This document shows, piece after piece, positions 15,939-23,328 of a DNA stretch of 39,110 nt (positions within the stretch are counted from its first letter, which is position 1; the number at the start of each line of letters is the position of its first letter). Location of the stretch: positions 1-39,110 of the forward strand of contig NZ_BOMW01000001.1 of NCBI RefSeq assembly GCF_016862395.1, given 5' to 3'. This DNA comes from Actinoplanes siamensis (lineage in GTDB: Bacteria; Actinomycetota; Actinomycetes; Mycobacteriales; Micromonosporaceae). The notes below the pieces were generated by a model. The model saw nothing but the letters and a program-made list of their open reading frames with translations, ran no database searches and was not told where the DNA came from. Made by a program: the position numbers and the translations under genes.

Positions 15939-16088
15939 ATGCACAAGATCAAAGAAGTCATCGAGAGCCGGGCGGCTACGCTGTCCGCCGGCAACATCAC
16001 CGCCATGACGGCCCACTACGCTCCCGACGAGTCCGTGCCGTTCGCCATGGACGGGTCGCTGCGCGCTTGCGTCGACCTGGAACCGTGA
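15939..16088 (+). pseudogene. Truncated SnoaL/NTF2-like ORF
   Basis: A 49-codon frame with a good ribosome binding site (CCGGAGG, about 7 nt before the ATG at 15939). It begins like a SnoaL-like polyketide-cyclase-fold protein (IESRAATLSAGNITAMTAHYAPDESVPFAM) but stops where another ~80 residues are expected. SnoaL-like proteins are common neighbours and targets of ECF sigma factors. It may be a remnant, or a short leader whose translation feeds the GyrI-like gene 7 bp downstream. Confidence 0.55.
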
Positions 16089-16095
16089 GGTGACC

Positions 16096-16596
16096 ATGGA
16101 GATTCTCAACGGTCCGACGATCACCACCAAGCCGGATCGGGACTGCGTAGGCATTCGCCTCGTCACACCGTTTCGCGGCATGTTCGCCGTACGCGACAGG
16201 CTGATGCACCAGTTGTACTCCTGGTTGGACGGGCAGGGTATCGCGTACGGTCACACGTTCTTCCGTCTTCATGTGGTGGACATGGACGGTCCGATGGACA
16301 TCGAAGTCGGCGTCGTCACCGGCGAGGCGGTCCAGGGCGACGGCCGGATCCGCGCCGGGGTGCTGCCGGCCGGCCGGTACGCGACCTTGACGTATGTGAA
16401 CCACGGCCGGCGCGCCAACGGCGCGCTGCGCGATTGGGCTCATCGGGAGGGCCTCACACTGGACCGCACGGAAAGTCCCGCCGGTGAGCGTTTCGGCTGC
16501 CGTTACGAGGCCTACCTCACCGACCCGCGCTCCGAACGCTTGAAGACCCGCTGGCACACCGAACTGGCCATCCGGCTGGCCGACGGGACCGCGTGA
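16096..16596 (+). CDS. GyrI-like effector-binding domain protein
   Basis: A 166-residue stand-alone GyrI-like / AraC effector-binding domain: VGIRLVTPFRGMFAVRDRLMHQLYSWLDGQGIAYGHTFFRLHVVDMDGPMDIEVGVVTG, then GVLPAGRYATLTYVNH, the typical second strand-helix unit. Such proteins bind small hydrophobic molecules and some hydrolyse or sequester them. The ATG at 16096 is preferred over the GTG at 16090 because GAGGTGA directly precedes it. It sits 7 bp after the truncated SnoaL ORF and should belong to the same ECF42-driven transcript. Confidence 0.82.
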   Translation: MEILNGPTITTKPDRDCVGIRLVTPFRGMFAVRDRLMHQLYSWLDGQGIAYGHTFFRLHVVDMDGPMDIEVGVVTGEAVQGDGRIRAGVLPAGRYATLTYVNHGRRANGALRDWAHREGLTLDRTESPAGERFGCRYEAYLTDPRSERLKTRWHTELAIRLADGTA

Positions 16597-16802
16597 TGGA
16601 CCCGGGCCAGCCCGGACGGCGGCCGCGGCCGGTCATGTGGGCCCCGGACCGCCGAAGCTACGGCGAGCCCCAGGACAGCCGATGACGAGCTACCCCACCG
16701 GCATCTCACCCGCTGCCCCCGCCACTCCGGTACAGTCGTCGCACTCGACCGATCATCACACCCCGGTTGAGACCGTCCGGCCAGCACAACCACGGGGCGA
16801 CG

Positions 16803-17387
16803 ATGACCGACTACGACGAGCGCTACCGCACCGGCAACACGCCCTGGGAGATCGGCCGCCCCCAACCGGCCCTCACCGCCCTGCTCGAACACGGCGTGCG
16901 CGGCCCCAAAGTCCTCGACCTCGGCTGCGGCACCGGCGACCTCGCCTGCACCCTGGCCCGCCGCGGCTACCACGTCACCGGCGTCGACATCTCACCCGTG
17001 GCCATCGAACGCGCCCGCCAGAAAGCCGCAGGCCTCACCGCCCGCTTCGAAGTCCAGGACGCCACGAGGATCAACCTGCCGAACGCGCCGTTCGACACCA
17101 TCTTCGACAGCGGCCTGCTGCACAACCTGCACCGCGACGGCGGCCTCGACGACTACCTCGCCCACCTGCCCACCCTCGCCGAACCCGGCACCCTGCTCTA
17201 CGTCCTCGCCGTCTCCGCCGCCGCGGGGCCGGGCTGGACCATCACCCGCGACACCCTGCTGCACTGCTTCCCGGAACCCGTCTGGACCGACACCACCGTC
17301 AAAGACGTCCAGGTCACCGCCGCAGCCGACGACCAGAAACTGCTCCTGCCCGCCTTCCTGCTGCGCACCGCACGCTCCTACACCTGA
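16803..17387 (+). CDS. Class I SAM-dependent methyltransferase
   Basis: A 194-residue methyltransferase. Motif I is VLDLGCGTGDLACTLARRG, motif II VTGVDISPVAIERARQKA, then a post-II acidic loop QDATRINLP and FDTIFDSGLLHNL. It resembles the TehB/thiopurine-like small methyltransferases of actinobacteria (begins DERYRTGNTPWEIGRPQPAL). The substrate is unknown. The ATG at 16803 is preferred to the upstream in-frame start because the family begins there; a TACAGT -10-like element sits about 70 bp upstream. Its last 10 bp overlap the end of the convergent acetyltransferase gene. Confidence 0.88.
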   Translation: MTDYDERYRTGNTPWEIGRPQPALTALLEHGVRGPKVLDLGCGTGDLACTLARRGYHVTGVDISPVAIERARQKAAGLTARFEVQDATRINLPNAPFDTIFDSGLLHNLHRDGGLDDYLAHLPTLAEPGTLLYVLAVSAAAGPGWTITRDTLLHCFPEPVWTDTTVKDVQVTAAADDQKLLLPAFLLRTARSYT

Positions 17388-17917
17388 CCCGGCTCCAGAT
17401 CCTGCGGGATCAGACTGAACGACGCCAGATCACCCCGGCCCGACCGCGTCCACGACGCATTACGCAACACCCCCTCGAACCGGAAACCCGCCGCCCGCGC
17501 CACCCCCAGCGACCCCACATTGCGCATGTCCGACAACAACGACACCCGCGCGAACCCCAGCTCCGACACCGCCCACCGGCCCGCCGCCCGCGCCGCCTCC
17601 GCCGCGAAACCCCGGCCCCGCGCCCACACCGCCGTCCAATAGTGAATCTCCGTCACCTTCGACGACCAGTCCGCGCCGAACAACGTCACATGACACGCCA
17701 ACCGGCCACTGGCCCGCTCCACCCCCGCAAAAATCTCACCACGCGCACACCACTCCACCGCACGATCCAGACTCGCCCCCGCGAACCGGAAACCCACCGG
17801 CGCGAACCGCAGAAACTCCCGCTCGTTCCACGCCGCATGCACCCCCGCCGCATCCGCCGCCTCGAACGGGCGCAACACCAACCGATCGGTACGCAACGTG
17901 GCCCGCGGAAACATCAA
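17378..17917 (-). CDS. RimJ/RimL-type GNAT acetyltransferase
   Basis: A 179-residue GNAT of the RimJ/RimL branch: LRTDRLVLRPFEAADAAGVHAAW at the N-terminus, WTAVWARGRGFAAEAARAAGRWAVSELGFARVSL for the acetyl-CoA site, and NVGSLGVARAAGFRFEGVLRN for the C-terminal motif. It may acetylate N-termini or small molecules. The ATG overlaps the stop of the dienelactone hydrolase gene by 4 bp (17914-17917), so the two are translationally coupled. Confidence 0.88.
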   Translation of the reverse strand: MMFPRATLRTDRLVLRPFEAADAAGVHAAWNEREFLRFAPVGFRFAGASLDRAVEWCARGEIFAGVERASGRLACHVTLFGADWSSKVTEIHYWTAVWARGRGFAAEAARAAGRWAVSELGFARVSLLSDMRNVGSLGVARAAGFRFEGVLRNASWTRSGRGDLASFSLIPQDLEPGQV

Positions 17918-18633
17918 CGCCCACGAAAGAACGAGACCGCCTCGGCCAACGCCAGATCCGTCAACACCGGATCATGCCGGGCACCCACATCCCGCATGAA
18001 CGCATGCTCACCACCCCGATAAACGTGCAACTCCACATCATCGAGACCAGCCGCATACAACGCCTCCACGGTCCGCAACCGCGCCTGCGCCGGCACATGC
18101 GGATCCCGCGACCCGAACACCACCATCAACCGGCCCCGGATCTCACCGGCCCGCGCCAGCGAATCCGCCACATCCGCACCCAGCACCCCATCGTGCAACC
18201 CGGTCGGATAAAAACACACAGCCGCCGACACCCGCTCATCGAACGCCGCCCGGAACGCCAGATGCCCACCGATGCAAAAACCCGTCACCAGCAACGACGA
18301 CACATCCGCACGCCGCTGCAAATAATCCAGCACCACCACCCGATCGGCATCGAAGCGCGCCGTCGGCGTCGCCGCCGCACCCGCCAACCCCCGCGCCTTG
18401 CCCGCCTCGTCGAACTCCAGCGCCACCCCGGCCAGCTCACCATGCGGATAGATCTCCGGCACACACACCACGAACCCGTACGACGCCAACCGGCGCGCCG
18501 AGCGCAACGTCGACTCCGTCAGCTGAAAAATGTCCGTGTACAGCAACACCCCGGGAAACGGCCCACCCCCGACCGGCGAGACCACCACCGACCGGATCGC
18601 ACCCACCCGGACCTCGTCCTCACGCAACCTCAT
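17914..18633 (-). CDS. Dienelactone hydrolase family protein
   Basis: A 239-residue alpha/beta hydrolase of the dienelactone hydrolase type. The catalytic triad is visible: Cys120 in TGFCIGGH, Asp177 in GSRDPHVP and His210 in RGGEHAFMRD. It hydrolyses lactones or related esters in the cytoplasm. The ATG at 18633 has no clear Shine-Dalgarno. It lies 21 bp downstream of the tyrosine recombinase stop on the same strand, so the recombinase, hydrolase and acetyltransferase could share a transcript, though no functional link is obvious. Confidence 0.88.
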   Translation of the reverse strand: MRLREDEVRVGAIRSVVVSPVGGGPFPGVLLYTDIFQLTESTLRSARRLASYGFVVCVPEIYPHGELAGVALEFDEAGKARGLAGAAATPTARFDADRVVVLDYLQRRADVSSLLVTGFCIGGHLAFRAAFDERVSAAVCFYPTGLHDGVLGADVADSLARAGEIRGRLMVVFGSRDPHVPAQARLRTVEALYAAGLDDVELHVYRGGEHAFMRDVGARHDPVLTDLALAEAVSFFRGR

Positions 18634-18654
18634 AAGAGATCAACCTACGGGCTC

Positions 18655-19632
18655 TCACCCCAGCTCACGTAACACCCGGTTCGTGCGATTCGACTGGATC
18701 GCCGCCCGCTGCTGCTCCGCCGTCACCTCGATGTAGTTCTGCGACGTCGCCAGCGACGCATGCCCCAGCAACCGCATGATCTCCGACGCGTTCGCACCGT
18801 CCTCCGCCAACCGCGTCGCGAACGTGTGCCGCAACGCATGCAGCTGCGCACCCCGCGGCACCCGGTCACCGATCCCCGCCCGCCGGAAACACGAGCGCAC
18901 CAGATACTGCAGACCACCCCGCCGCAACGGCGCCCCGTGCCGGTCCACCAGCAACGGATCCGCACCGTCCACCCGCCCGAACCGCACCCGCCGGCTCTGC
19001 ACATACCGCCGCACCACCGCATCCAGACCGTCGTCGATCGGCACCGAACGCGGCCGACCACCCTTGCCGGCCACCTCCACCCGCCGCTCACCGGCCCGCC
19101 CCGACACCGCACCCACCCGCAGACCCAGCAACTCCGACAACCGCAACCCGGCACACAACGCCAGAGCCAGCACCAGCACGTCCCGCTCCGGCCACGGATC
19201 CCGCTGCCGCTCGTCGGCGCGCGACACCACCCGCAGCAACTGCTCCGGCGTGTCCTCACCCCGCAACGGCTTGGGGGAGTGGGCCACCAGCCGCGGCTTG
19301 TCCACCGCCGACATCGGATTGCCCGCCACCACCCCCTCGGTCACCAGGAACGTGAAGAACGCGTTCCACGACGACCAAGCCCGCGCCACCGACGCGGGGG
19401 CGCGGTCGGCGGCGAACCGCGCGAACGCGGAACGCAGCACGCGAGGGGAGAGGTCGGCAGGGGAGGCCGGCGCGGGCAGCGCATGCCGCAGCACCAGATC
19501 GAGATCGCGTCGGTACGCGGCGAGCGTGTGCGCCGACGGCTTCCGGGTGGCCCGCGCGGCGAGGAACTCGTCGATCAGCTCGGTCAGCTCAGTCGGCTCG
19601 GTGTCCGGCTCGTCAGGTGTTACTTGCTGCAT
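18655..19632 (-). CDS. Tyrosine recombinase (Xer-like) beside dif
   Basis: A 325-residue integrase-family recombinase with the full catalytic set: Arg164 (CAGLRLSEL), Lys190 (GKGGRPRSVP), His265 and Arg268 (LHALRHTFA), His291 (LLGHASLATS) and nucleophile Tyr300 (SQNYIEV). The N-terminal SAM-like core-binding domain covers about residues 14-115. Size and SLATSQNYI resemble XerC/XerD rather than phage integrases. The ATG at 19632 has no ribosome binding site, but CATAAT sits 7 bp upstream, so the message may be leaderless. It lies about 440 bp from the dif-like site with no gene between. It could be one of the housekeeping Xer proteins or an extra terminus-specific recombinase. No phage or element genes accompany it. 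Confidence 0.88.
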   Translation of the reverse strand: MQQVTPDEPDTEPTELTELIDEFLAARATRKPSAHTLAAYRRDLDLVLRHALPAPASPADLSPRVLRSAFARFAADRAPASVARAWSSWNAFFTFLVTEGVVAGNPMSAVDKPRLVAHSPKPLRGEDTPEQLLRVVSRADERQRDPWPERDVLVLALALCAGLRLSELLGLRVGAVSGRAGERRVEVAGKGGRPRSVPIDDGLDAVVRRYVQSRRVRFGRVDGADPLLVDRHGAPLRRGGLQYLVRSCFRRAGIGDRVPRGAQLHALRHTFATRLAEDGANASEIMRLLGHASLATSQNYIEVTAEQQRAAIQSNRTNRVLRELG

Positions 19633-19637
19633 AAGAG

Positions 19638-19653
19638 ATATTATGCATGATAT
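19638..19653. promoter_or_regulatory. AT-rich near-palindrome at the recombinase promoter
   Basis: ATATTATG-CATGATAT, 7 of 8 arm positions complementary, located 6-21 bp upstream of the recombinase start and overlapping its likely -10. It resembles the AT core of dif in style but not in order. It may be an autoregulatory site bound by the recombinase or another factor. Confidence 0.4.
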
Positions 19654-19764
19654 ATACGCATTCGTTCCTGATGGACCCTAGCATGACCGCTGACGTTTAA
19701 CCACCTTTCACCCGAAAGCGCCTGGGTTGGCCGGCGGTGCCACCTCTTTGGGGGAACGCTGCCA

Positions 19765-19856
19765 ACGCCTCGATCGGGAGCGCGCAGCTCGGGAGCACGT
19801 CCGGCTGCGGCTTCGCCGTACCGCCCGGGAGCTGACGCCTCGATCGGGGAGCGCGC
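19765..19856. repeat. Direct repeat pair, 21 bp, 70 bp apart
   Basis: ACGCCTCGATCGGGAGCGCG at 19765 recurs from 19835 with one extra G inside the G run. Both copies lie left of the hairpin cluster and dif. They could be recombination or protein-binding sites; no gene overlaps them. Confidence 0.6.
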
Positions 19857-19996
19857 GACGCTCCGGTCCGGGCGCGGGCGACTGCGCCCGGACCGGGTTC
19901 GGGCGGTTGCGTGGTCGCCGCGGCGCTTCAGGCGTACCGCGGCGATCGCGGCCCCGGCCCGGCCGGAAGCCGGCGGCGGACCGCCTGGCCGGGGCC
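19848..19996. repeat. Cluster of four successive GC hairpins
   Basis: Hairpin 1: GGAGCG/CGCTCC at 19848-19864. Hairpin 2: CCGGTCCGGGCGC at 19863-19875 with a perfect complement at 19884-19896 around an 8-nt loop. Hairpin 3: TCGCCGCGG at 19915-19923 with CCGCGGCGA at 19937-19945. Hairpin 4: GGCCCCGGCC at 19950-19959 with GGCCGGGGCC at 19987-19996, containing a smaller GCCGG/CCGGC stem. The arms are perfect, so chance in GC-rich DNA is unlikely to explain all four. It may be a transcription barrier, a structured RNA, or an accessory part of the dif locus. Confidence 0.65.
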
Positions 19997-20071
19997 TTGG
20001 AGCTCCCGCCCGCAAGAGGTTGGAAAGCGCGCGGCCCGTCGAATGCTCCGGCGAGCCCCGCTCCGCCGTTA

Positions 20072-20099
20072 AGTTGACATAATGTACATTATCGACCTG
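20072..20099 (-). other. dif: dif-like chromosome dimer resolution site
   Basis: On the minus strand the 28 bp read as XerC-type arm CAGGTCGATAA (20089-20099), central hexamer TGTACA (20083-20088) and XerD-type arm TTATGTCAACT (20072-20082). It matches E. coli dif at 19 of 28 positions, including 9 of 11 in the XerD arm and all but one of the central 16. The AT-rich core in a GC-rich region, the neighbouring tyrosine recombinase, and the strand-composition switch at this point all support it. XerC/XerD would recombine here, activated by FtsK, to resolve chromosome dimers. It therefore places the window at the replication terminus. Confidence 0.88.
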
Positions 20100-20161
20100 A
20101 TATTTCGGTTGGTCGGCCGGGCACTGGACCGGCAGTTGTCGGCGGGATGACGGTTCACGGG

Positions 20162-20197
20162 CTTTTCCGGCCGCGCTGACTTTTCAGGCCGCGCTGA
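20162..20197. repeat. 18-bp tandem duplication near dif
   Basis: CTTTTCCGGCCGCGCTGA at 20162-20179 is followed directly by CTTTTCAGGCCGCGCTGA at 20180-20197, one mismatch. The second copy also forms the palindrome GCCGCGCT-G-AGCGCGGC. It lies 63 bp to the right of dif. Confidence 0.7.
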
Positions 20198-20470
20198 GCG
20201 CGGCGGCCGCACCGCGGGCACGCAACGATGGGGACCGAGGCGGTCGTCGCACCGGTTCTGTCCGCATTGGTCTCGTGCGGGTGGCGCGCGGCGGGACGCC
20301 CGTTGACGGTGTTCGCGCGTGGCGCCCGCAGCCCCTCTCCCCCGTCGACGCGCGGCCGGGCGATGATCTTGTTTGGTCGTGGCGGGGCTGTTCGGCGAGG
20401 CGTGCGGGTTGTTGTCGGTGGGTGCTGGTAGAAAGAGGCCCACTCATACAGGCGTACGAAGGTGGGGACG

Positions 20471-21205
20471 ATGGCCGCGGCGGGCGTGGAGGCCCGTGGG
20501 TTGACCACGGAGGAGTTGAGCGGGATCCGGGACGCGCTGGCGGCCGGGCGGAAGCCGAAGGTGCAGTTCACCGAGTCGGCGGGGCAGATTTCCGGGCAGA
20601 TCGGGCAGGTGGTCGGGCTGGAGGATCCGGCGGTGTCCGAGGAGTGGGTGGTGGTGCGCTTCGGGCGCGACGAGTTGCCCTTCTCCCCCGGTGATCTGCG
20701 GATCGCGCCGAAGGGTGTGCCGGCTCGTAAGGCGGCGCCGGTTGCCGAGCCGGTTGCCGAGCCGGTGTTGCCGGGGCCGGAGTTTCTGATCGACAAGCCG
20801 ATCGAGAAGCCGAAGCCGGCTCCGGTGCAGCGTAAGAGTGAGGATGACGTGGACAAGGAAGTGCAGCAGGACGTGTCGGCGCCGGCTCCGCGCAAGGCGG
20901 CGCGGCCGGTGAAGGCGAAGCCGTCGCCGTCGTTGACGGTGACGTTGGCGTATGGCGAGGGCGAGTGGACGGTGGGTGCGACGCAGGGTGCGAAGGCGTT
21001 GGCGAAGCCGTATGTGATCCGGCCGGCCGAGGCGTTGAAGATGGTGCAGTTGATCGACGTGCCGGGGGTGCAGGAGGCGGTCGAGCAGATTCTGGCGGCG
21101 GAGCGGGCTGAGGCGGAGCAGCAGGCGCAGCGGTTGCGGGCGGAGCTGGCGGAGATCGAGGCGCGGTTGGCGGAGTTGGGTGAGGCGGGTTCGCAGCCGT
21201 CGTGA
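20471..21205 (+). CDS. Conserved-looking hypothetical protein with disordered middle and C-terminal coiled coil
   Basis: A 244-residue protein. Residues ~10-85 form an ordered domain (LTTEELSGIRDALAAGRKPKVQFTE, GQIGQVVGLEDP, EEWVVVRFGRDELPFSPGDL). Residues ~86-150 are Pro/Ala/Lys/Glu-rich and probably disordered. A second ordered stretch (LTVTLAYGEGEWTVGATQGAKALAKPYVI, then EALKMVQLIDVPGVQEAVEQIL) leads to a C-terminal coiled coil rich in Ala/Glu/Arg heptads. It resembles an actinobacterial DUF family, possibly DUF6319, but I am not certain. The ATG at 20471 is chosen over the GTG at 20462 because AAGGTGGGG precedes it. It is the first gene to the right of dif, and ends in a strong bidirectional terminator. 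Confidence 0.8.
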   Translation: MAAAGVEARGLTTEELSGIRDALAAGRKPKVQFTESAGQISGQIGQVVGLEDPAVSEEWVVVRFGRDELPFSPGDLRIAPKGVPARKAAPVAEPVAEPVLPGPEFLIDKPIEKPKPAPVQRKSEDDVDKEVQQDVSAPAPRKAARPVKAKPSPSLTVTLAYGEGEWTVGATQGAKALAKPYVIRPAEALKMVQLIDVPGVQEAVEQILAAERAEAEQQAQRLRAELAEIEARLAELGEAGSQPS

Positions 21206-21218
21206 GTTTCCGGATAGC

Positions 21219-21252
21219 AAAAAAGCGCCCGCGTGGATGCGGGCGCTTTTTT
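21219..21252. terminator. Bidirectional intrinsic terminator
   Basis: AAAAAAGCGCCCGC (21219-21232), a 6-nt loop, then GCGGGCGCTTTTTT (21239-21252). With U-tracts on both strands it ends the hypothetical gene on the plus strand and uppP on the minus strand. It is the clearest classical terminator in the window. Confidence 0.95.
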
Positions 21253-21266
21253 GTGGTGCGGGGGTG

Positions 21267-22103
21267 TCACTGGGCGGAGATGGTGCCTGTCGAGAGCAGG
21301 AGGATGAGCAGGGCGCCGAGGGCGAGGCGGTAGAAGATGAAGATGCTGTAGGAGTGTTTGGCGACGAATTTGAGGAGCCAGGTGACGGCGAAGTAGGCGA
21401 CGACGAAGCTGACGGCGGTGGCGACGAGGGTGTTGGTCCAGCCGACGCCTCGGGAGATGTTGTCGAACTCTTCGTAGCCCTGCAGGATCGAGGCGCCGGC
21501 GAGGGCGGGTACGGACAGGAAGAACGAGAGTTTGGTGACGGTGACCCGGTCGAGGTCGCGCAGCAGGCCGGCGGACATGGTGGAGCCGGAGCGGGAGATG
21601 CCGGGGATGACGGCGAGGCATTGGACGATGCCGATGATGAGGGCGTCTTTCCAGGTGACGTCGTCTTCGTGGCGGACCTGGGTGGCGGCGTGGTCGGCGA
21701 AGGCCATGACGGCGGACCAGACGATCAGGGCGATGGCGACGAACCAGAGGCTGCGCAGGGTGGTTTCGATGGCGTCTTTGAAGGTCAGGCCGGCGATGAC
21801 GATGGGGATGGAGCCGAGGATGACGGCCCAGGCGAAGCGGAAGTCGGGGTTTTCGCGGGCTGGTTTGCTGGCGAGGCCTTTGAAGAAGGCGGGGACGATC
21901 CGGAGGATGTCCTTCATCAGGAAGATGATGGTGGCCAGGACGGCGCCGGATTGGATGATGACGGTGAATGCGGTGATGTCGGGGTCGTCGAGTCGGTAAC
22001 CGAGTAGTTTCTCCAGGATGGTCAGGTGACCGGTGCTCGACACCGGGAGGAACTCGGTGACGCCCTCCACTGCGCCCATCAAGATTGCTTCGAAGATGTT
22101 CAA
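21267..22103 (-). CDS. uppP: Undecaprenyl-diphosphate phosphatase
   Basis: A 278-residue BacA/UppP membrane enzyme, which dephosphorylates undecaprenyl pyrophosphate to recycle the lipid carrier for peptidoglycan synthesis; overexpression gives bacitracin resistance. The family motifs are present: GAVEGVTEFLPVSSTGHL near the N-terminus and VIPGISRSGSTMSAGLLRDL mid-protein, with about eight membrane segments. The TTG at 22103 is chosen because the family starts there; the open frame extends 44 codons further upstream without family resemblance, and a weak AGGG is the only ribosome binding site. It lies 58 bp downstream of the second recombinase on the same strand. Confidence 0.93.
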   Translation of the reverse strand: MNIFEAILMGAVEGVTEFLPVSSTGHLTILEKLLGYRLDDPDITAFTVIIQSGAVLATIIFLMKDILRIVPAFFKGLASKPARENPDFRFAWAVILGSIPIVIAGLTFKDAIETTLRSLWFVAIALIVWSAVMAFADHAATQVRHEDDVTWKDALIIGIVQCLAVIPGISRSGSTMSAGLLRDLDRVTVTKLSFFLSVPALAGASILQGYEEFDNISRGVGWTNTLVATAVSFVVAYFAVTWLLKFVAKHSYSIFIFYRLALGALLILLLSTGTISAQ

Positions 22104-22161
22104 ACCCTGATCCCGCCCTGTTTGTCGCTTGTGTGGCCGGGTCAGAGCATAGGGGTGTGGG

Positions 22162-23085
22162 TCACGCGCTCCTGCGGCGGTCCCTGGCCGCGGCGATGGT
22201 GTACGCGGGGTCACGGTCCAGGTTGTGACGGTCACGGTCGTAGCGGCGGGTGGTGCGCGGGTCGGCGTGTCCCATGGCGTCCTGGACGTCTTCGAGGGGG
22301 ACGCCTTCGGCGCGGGCGGCGGTGGCGAAGGCGTGGCGCAGCGAGTGCGGGGAGAGTTTGTCGGCGCCGGCGATGCCGGCGTCGGCGGCGAGGCGGCGTA
22401 CGAGGCGGAAGACGGCGTGCCTGTCGATGCGGGAGCCGGTGGAGGTGGCGAACAGCGGTCCTGGGCCGGTGCCGCGGGTGCGCAGGTATTCGTCGAGGGT
22501 GGCGGCGGCGCCGGGGGTCAGGACGCGGCGGCGGGGGCGGCCGCCTTTGCCGGTGAAGCGGACGGTGCGGTGTCCGCGTTCCCAGCCGATGTCGGTCAGG
22601 TCGAGGCTGACCAGCTCCCCCACGCGGAGTCCGAGGTCGGCCAGGAGGGTGAGCACGGCGCGGTGGCGGGCGGCGGCGGGGCCGTCCTGCCGGTCGGCGG
22701 CGGCGAGCAGGGCGTCGACTTCTTCGGGGGTGAGGCCGACGGTGGCGGAGTGGTCGCGGTCGACGTAGGGGCGGTCCGCTCCCCCGACCGGGTTGGCCGT
22801 TACGGCGCCGAGTTTGTGCAGGAAGGCGTACCAGCTGGAGAGGCCGGAGAGTTTGCGGGCGACGGTGGCGGCGGCCATGGGGCGGGCTTCGAGGGCGCGG
22901 GCGTAGGCGTTGATGTCGAGGAAGGTGGCGTGGCGGGGGTCGAGGCCGTGTTCGGTGCACCAGGTGAGCCAGGAGGCGACGTCGCGGCGGTAGGCGTCGC
23001 GGGTGTGGTCGGACAGTCGCCGGTTCTCCAGCCAGGCCTCGGTGAACTGGGTGGCTGACGCGGTGGGGTGGGGCTGCAGCGACAT
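22162..23085 (-). CDS. Second tyrosine recombinase (XerD-like)
   Basis: A 307-residue recombinase with all catalytic residues: Arg154 (DLGLRVGEL), Lys180 (GKGGRPRRRV), His247 and Arg250 (SPHSLRHAFA), His273 (AMGHADPRTT) and Tyr282 (RRYDRDRHN). The N-terminal core-binding domain is about residues 10-105. Sequence around the nucleophile (DPRTTRRYDR) differs from the 18655-19632 enzyme, so it is not a recent duplicate. It is within 2.1 kb of the dif-like site. The RYDRDRHNLDRDPAY tail resembles stand-alone actinobacterial integrases, so it may act elsewhere. The ATG at 23085 has a weak ribosome binding site. Confidence 0.87.
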   Translation of the reverse strand: MSLQPHPTASATQFTEAWLENRRLSDHTRDAYRRDVASWLTWCTEHGLDPRHATFLDINAYARALEARPMAAATVARKLSGLSSWYAFLHKLGAVTANPVGGADRPYVDRDHSATVGLTPEEVDALLAAADRQDGPAAARHRAVLTLLADLGLRVGELVSLDLTDIGWERGHRTVRFTGKGGRPRRRVLTPGAAATLDEYLRTRGTGPGPLFATSTGSRIDRHAVFRLVRRLAADAGIAGADKLSPHSLRHAFATAARAEGVPLEDVQDAMGHADPRTTRRYDRDRHNLDRDPAYTIAAARDRRRSA

Positions 23086-23149
23086 GCGCCTGATCGTCTC
23101 AGTTGCGGATCACGGCGCGGTCGGCGACCTGCCCGTGGCGGTTGATGCC
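23085..23149 (-). pseudogene. Relic of an ABC-F gene 3' end
   Basis: These 65 bp match 25207-25271, the end of the intact ABC-F gene, at 54 of 65 positions in the same orientation. On the minus strand the relic reads INRHGQVADRAVIRN-stop, against HNRHWHVTDGTVIQN-stop in the intact gene, with 10 of 15 residues equal. It directly abuts the start codon of the recombinase. It is evidence for a lost ABC-F copy or a segmental duplication. Confidence 0.7.
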
Positions 23150-23328
23150 TGCCCGGTGGTGGGAGTTGCGCGTTCCTGCGCGGCCGGTGCGATGGCCTTC
23201 TAGAGTTTGCTGGGTCCGCTCCGGACCGGGAGGGCGGGGGCTGGCACCGAAGTGGTGTGTCACCGGGTGGCGGTGCCGGGGCCGGGGTCGGCGTGTGTCG
23301 AGGGCGGTCGTGAGGAGCTGCTGTCGCC

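Larger units (their letters stand above)
19654..20470. other. Gene-free terminus interval with hairpins and dif
   Basis: About 815 bp without a credible gene between the recombinase and the hypothetical protein. From left to right it holds a 21-bp direct repeat pair, four successive strong hairpins (19848-19996), the dif-like site, an 18-bp tandem duplication (20162-20197) immediately followed by a short palindrome, and a presumed promoter for the plus-strand gene. Open frames are arginine-rich shadows. Strand composition switches from C-rich to G-rich here. Confidence 0.7.

Noticed and set aside
18655..23085. Integrated phage or genomic island bounded by the two recombinases
   Set aside because: Between them lie only a conserved hypothetical gene and uppP, with no phage genes, no tRNA and no matching att repeats; the dif site explains the context better.
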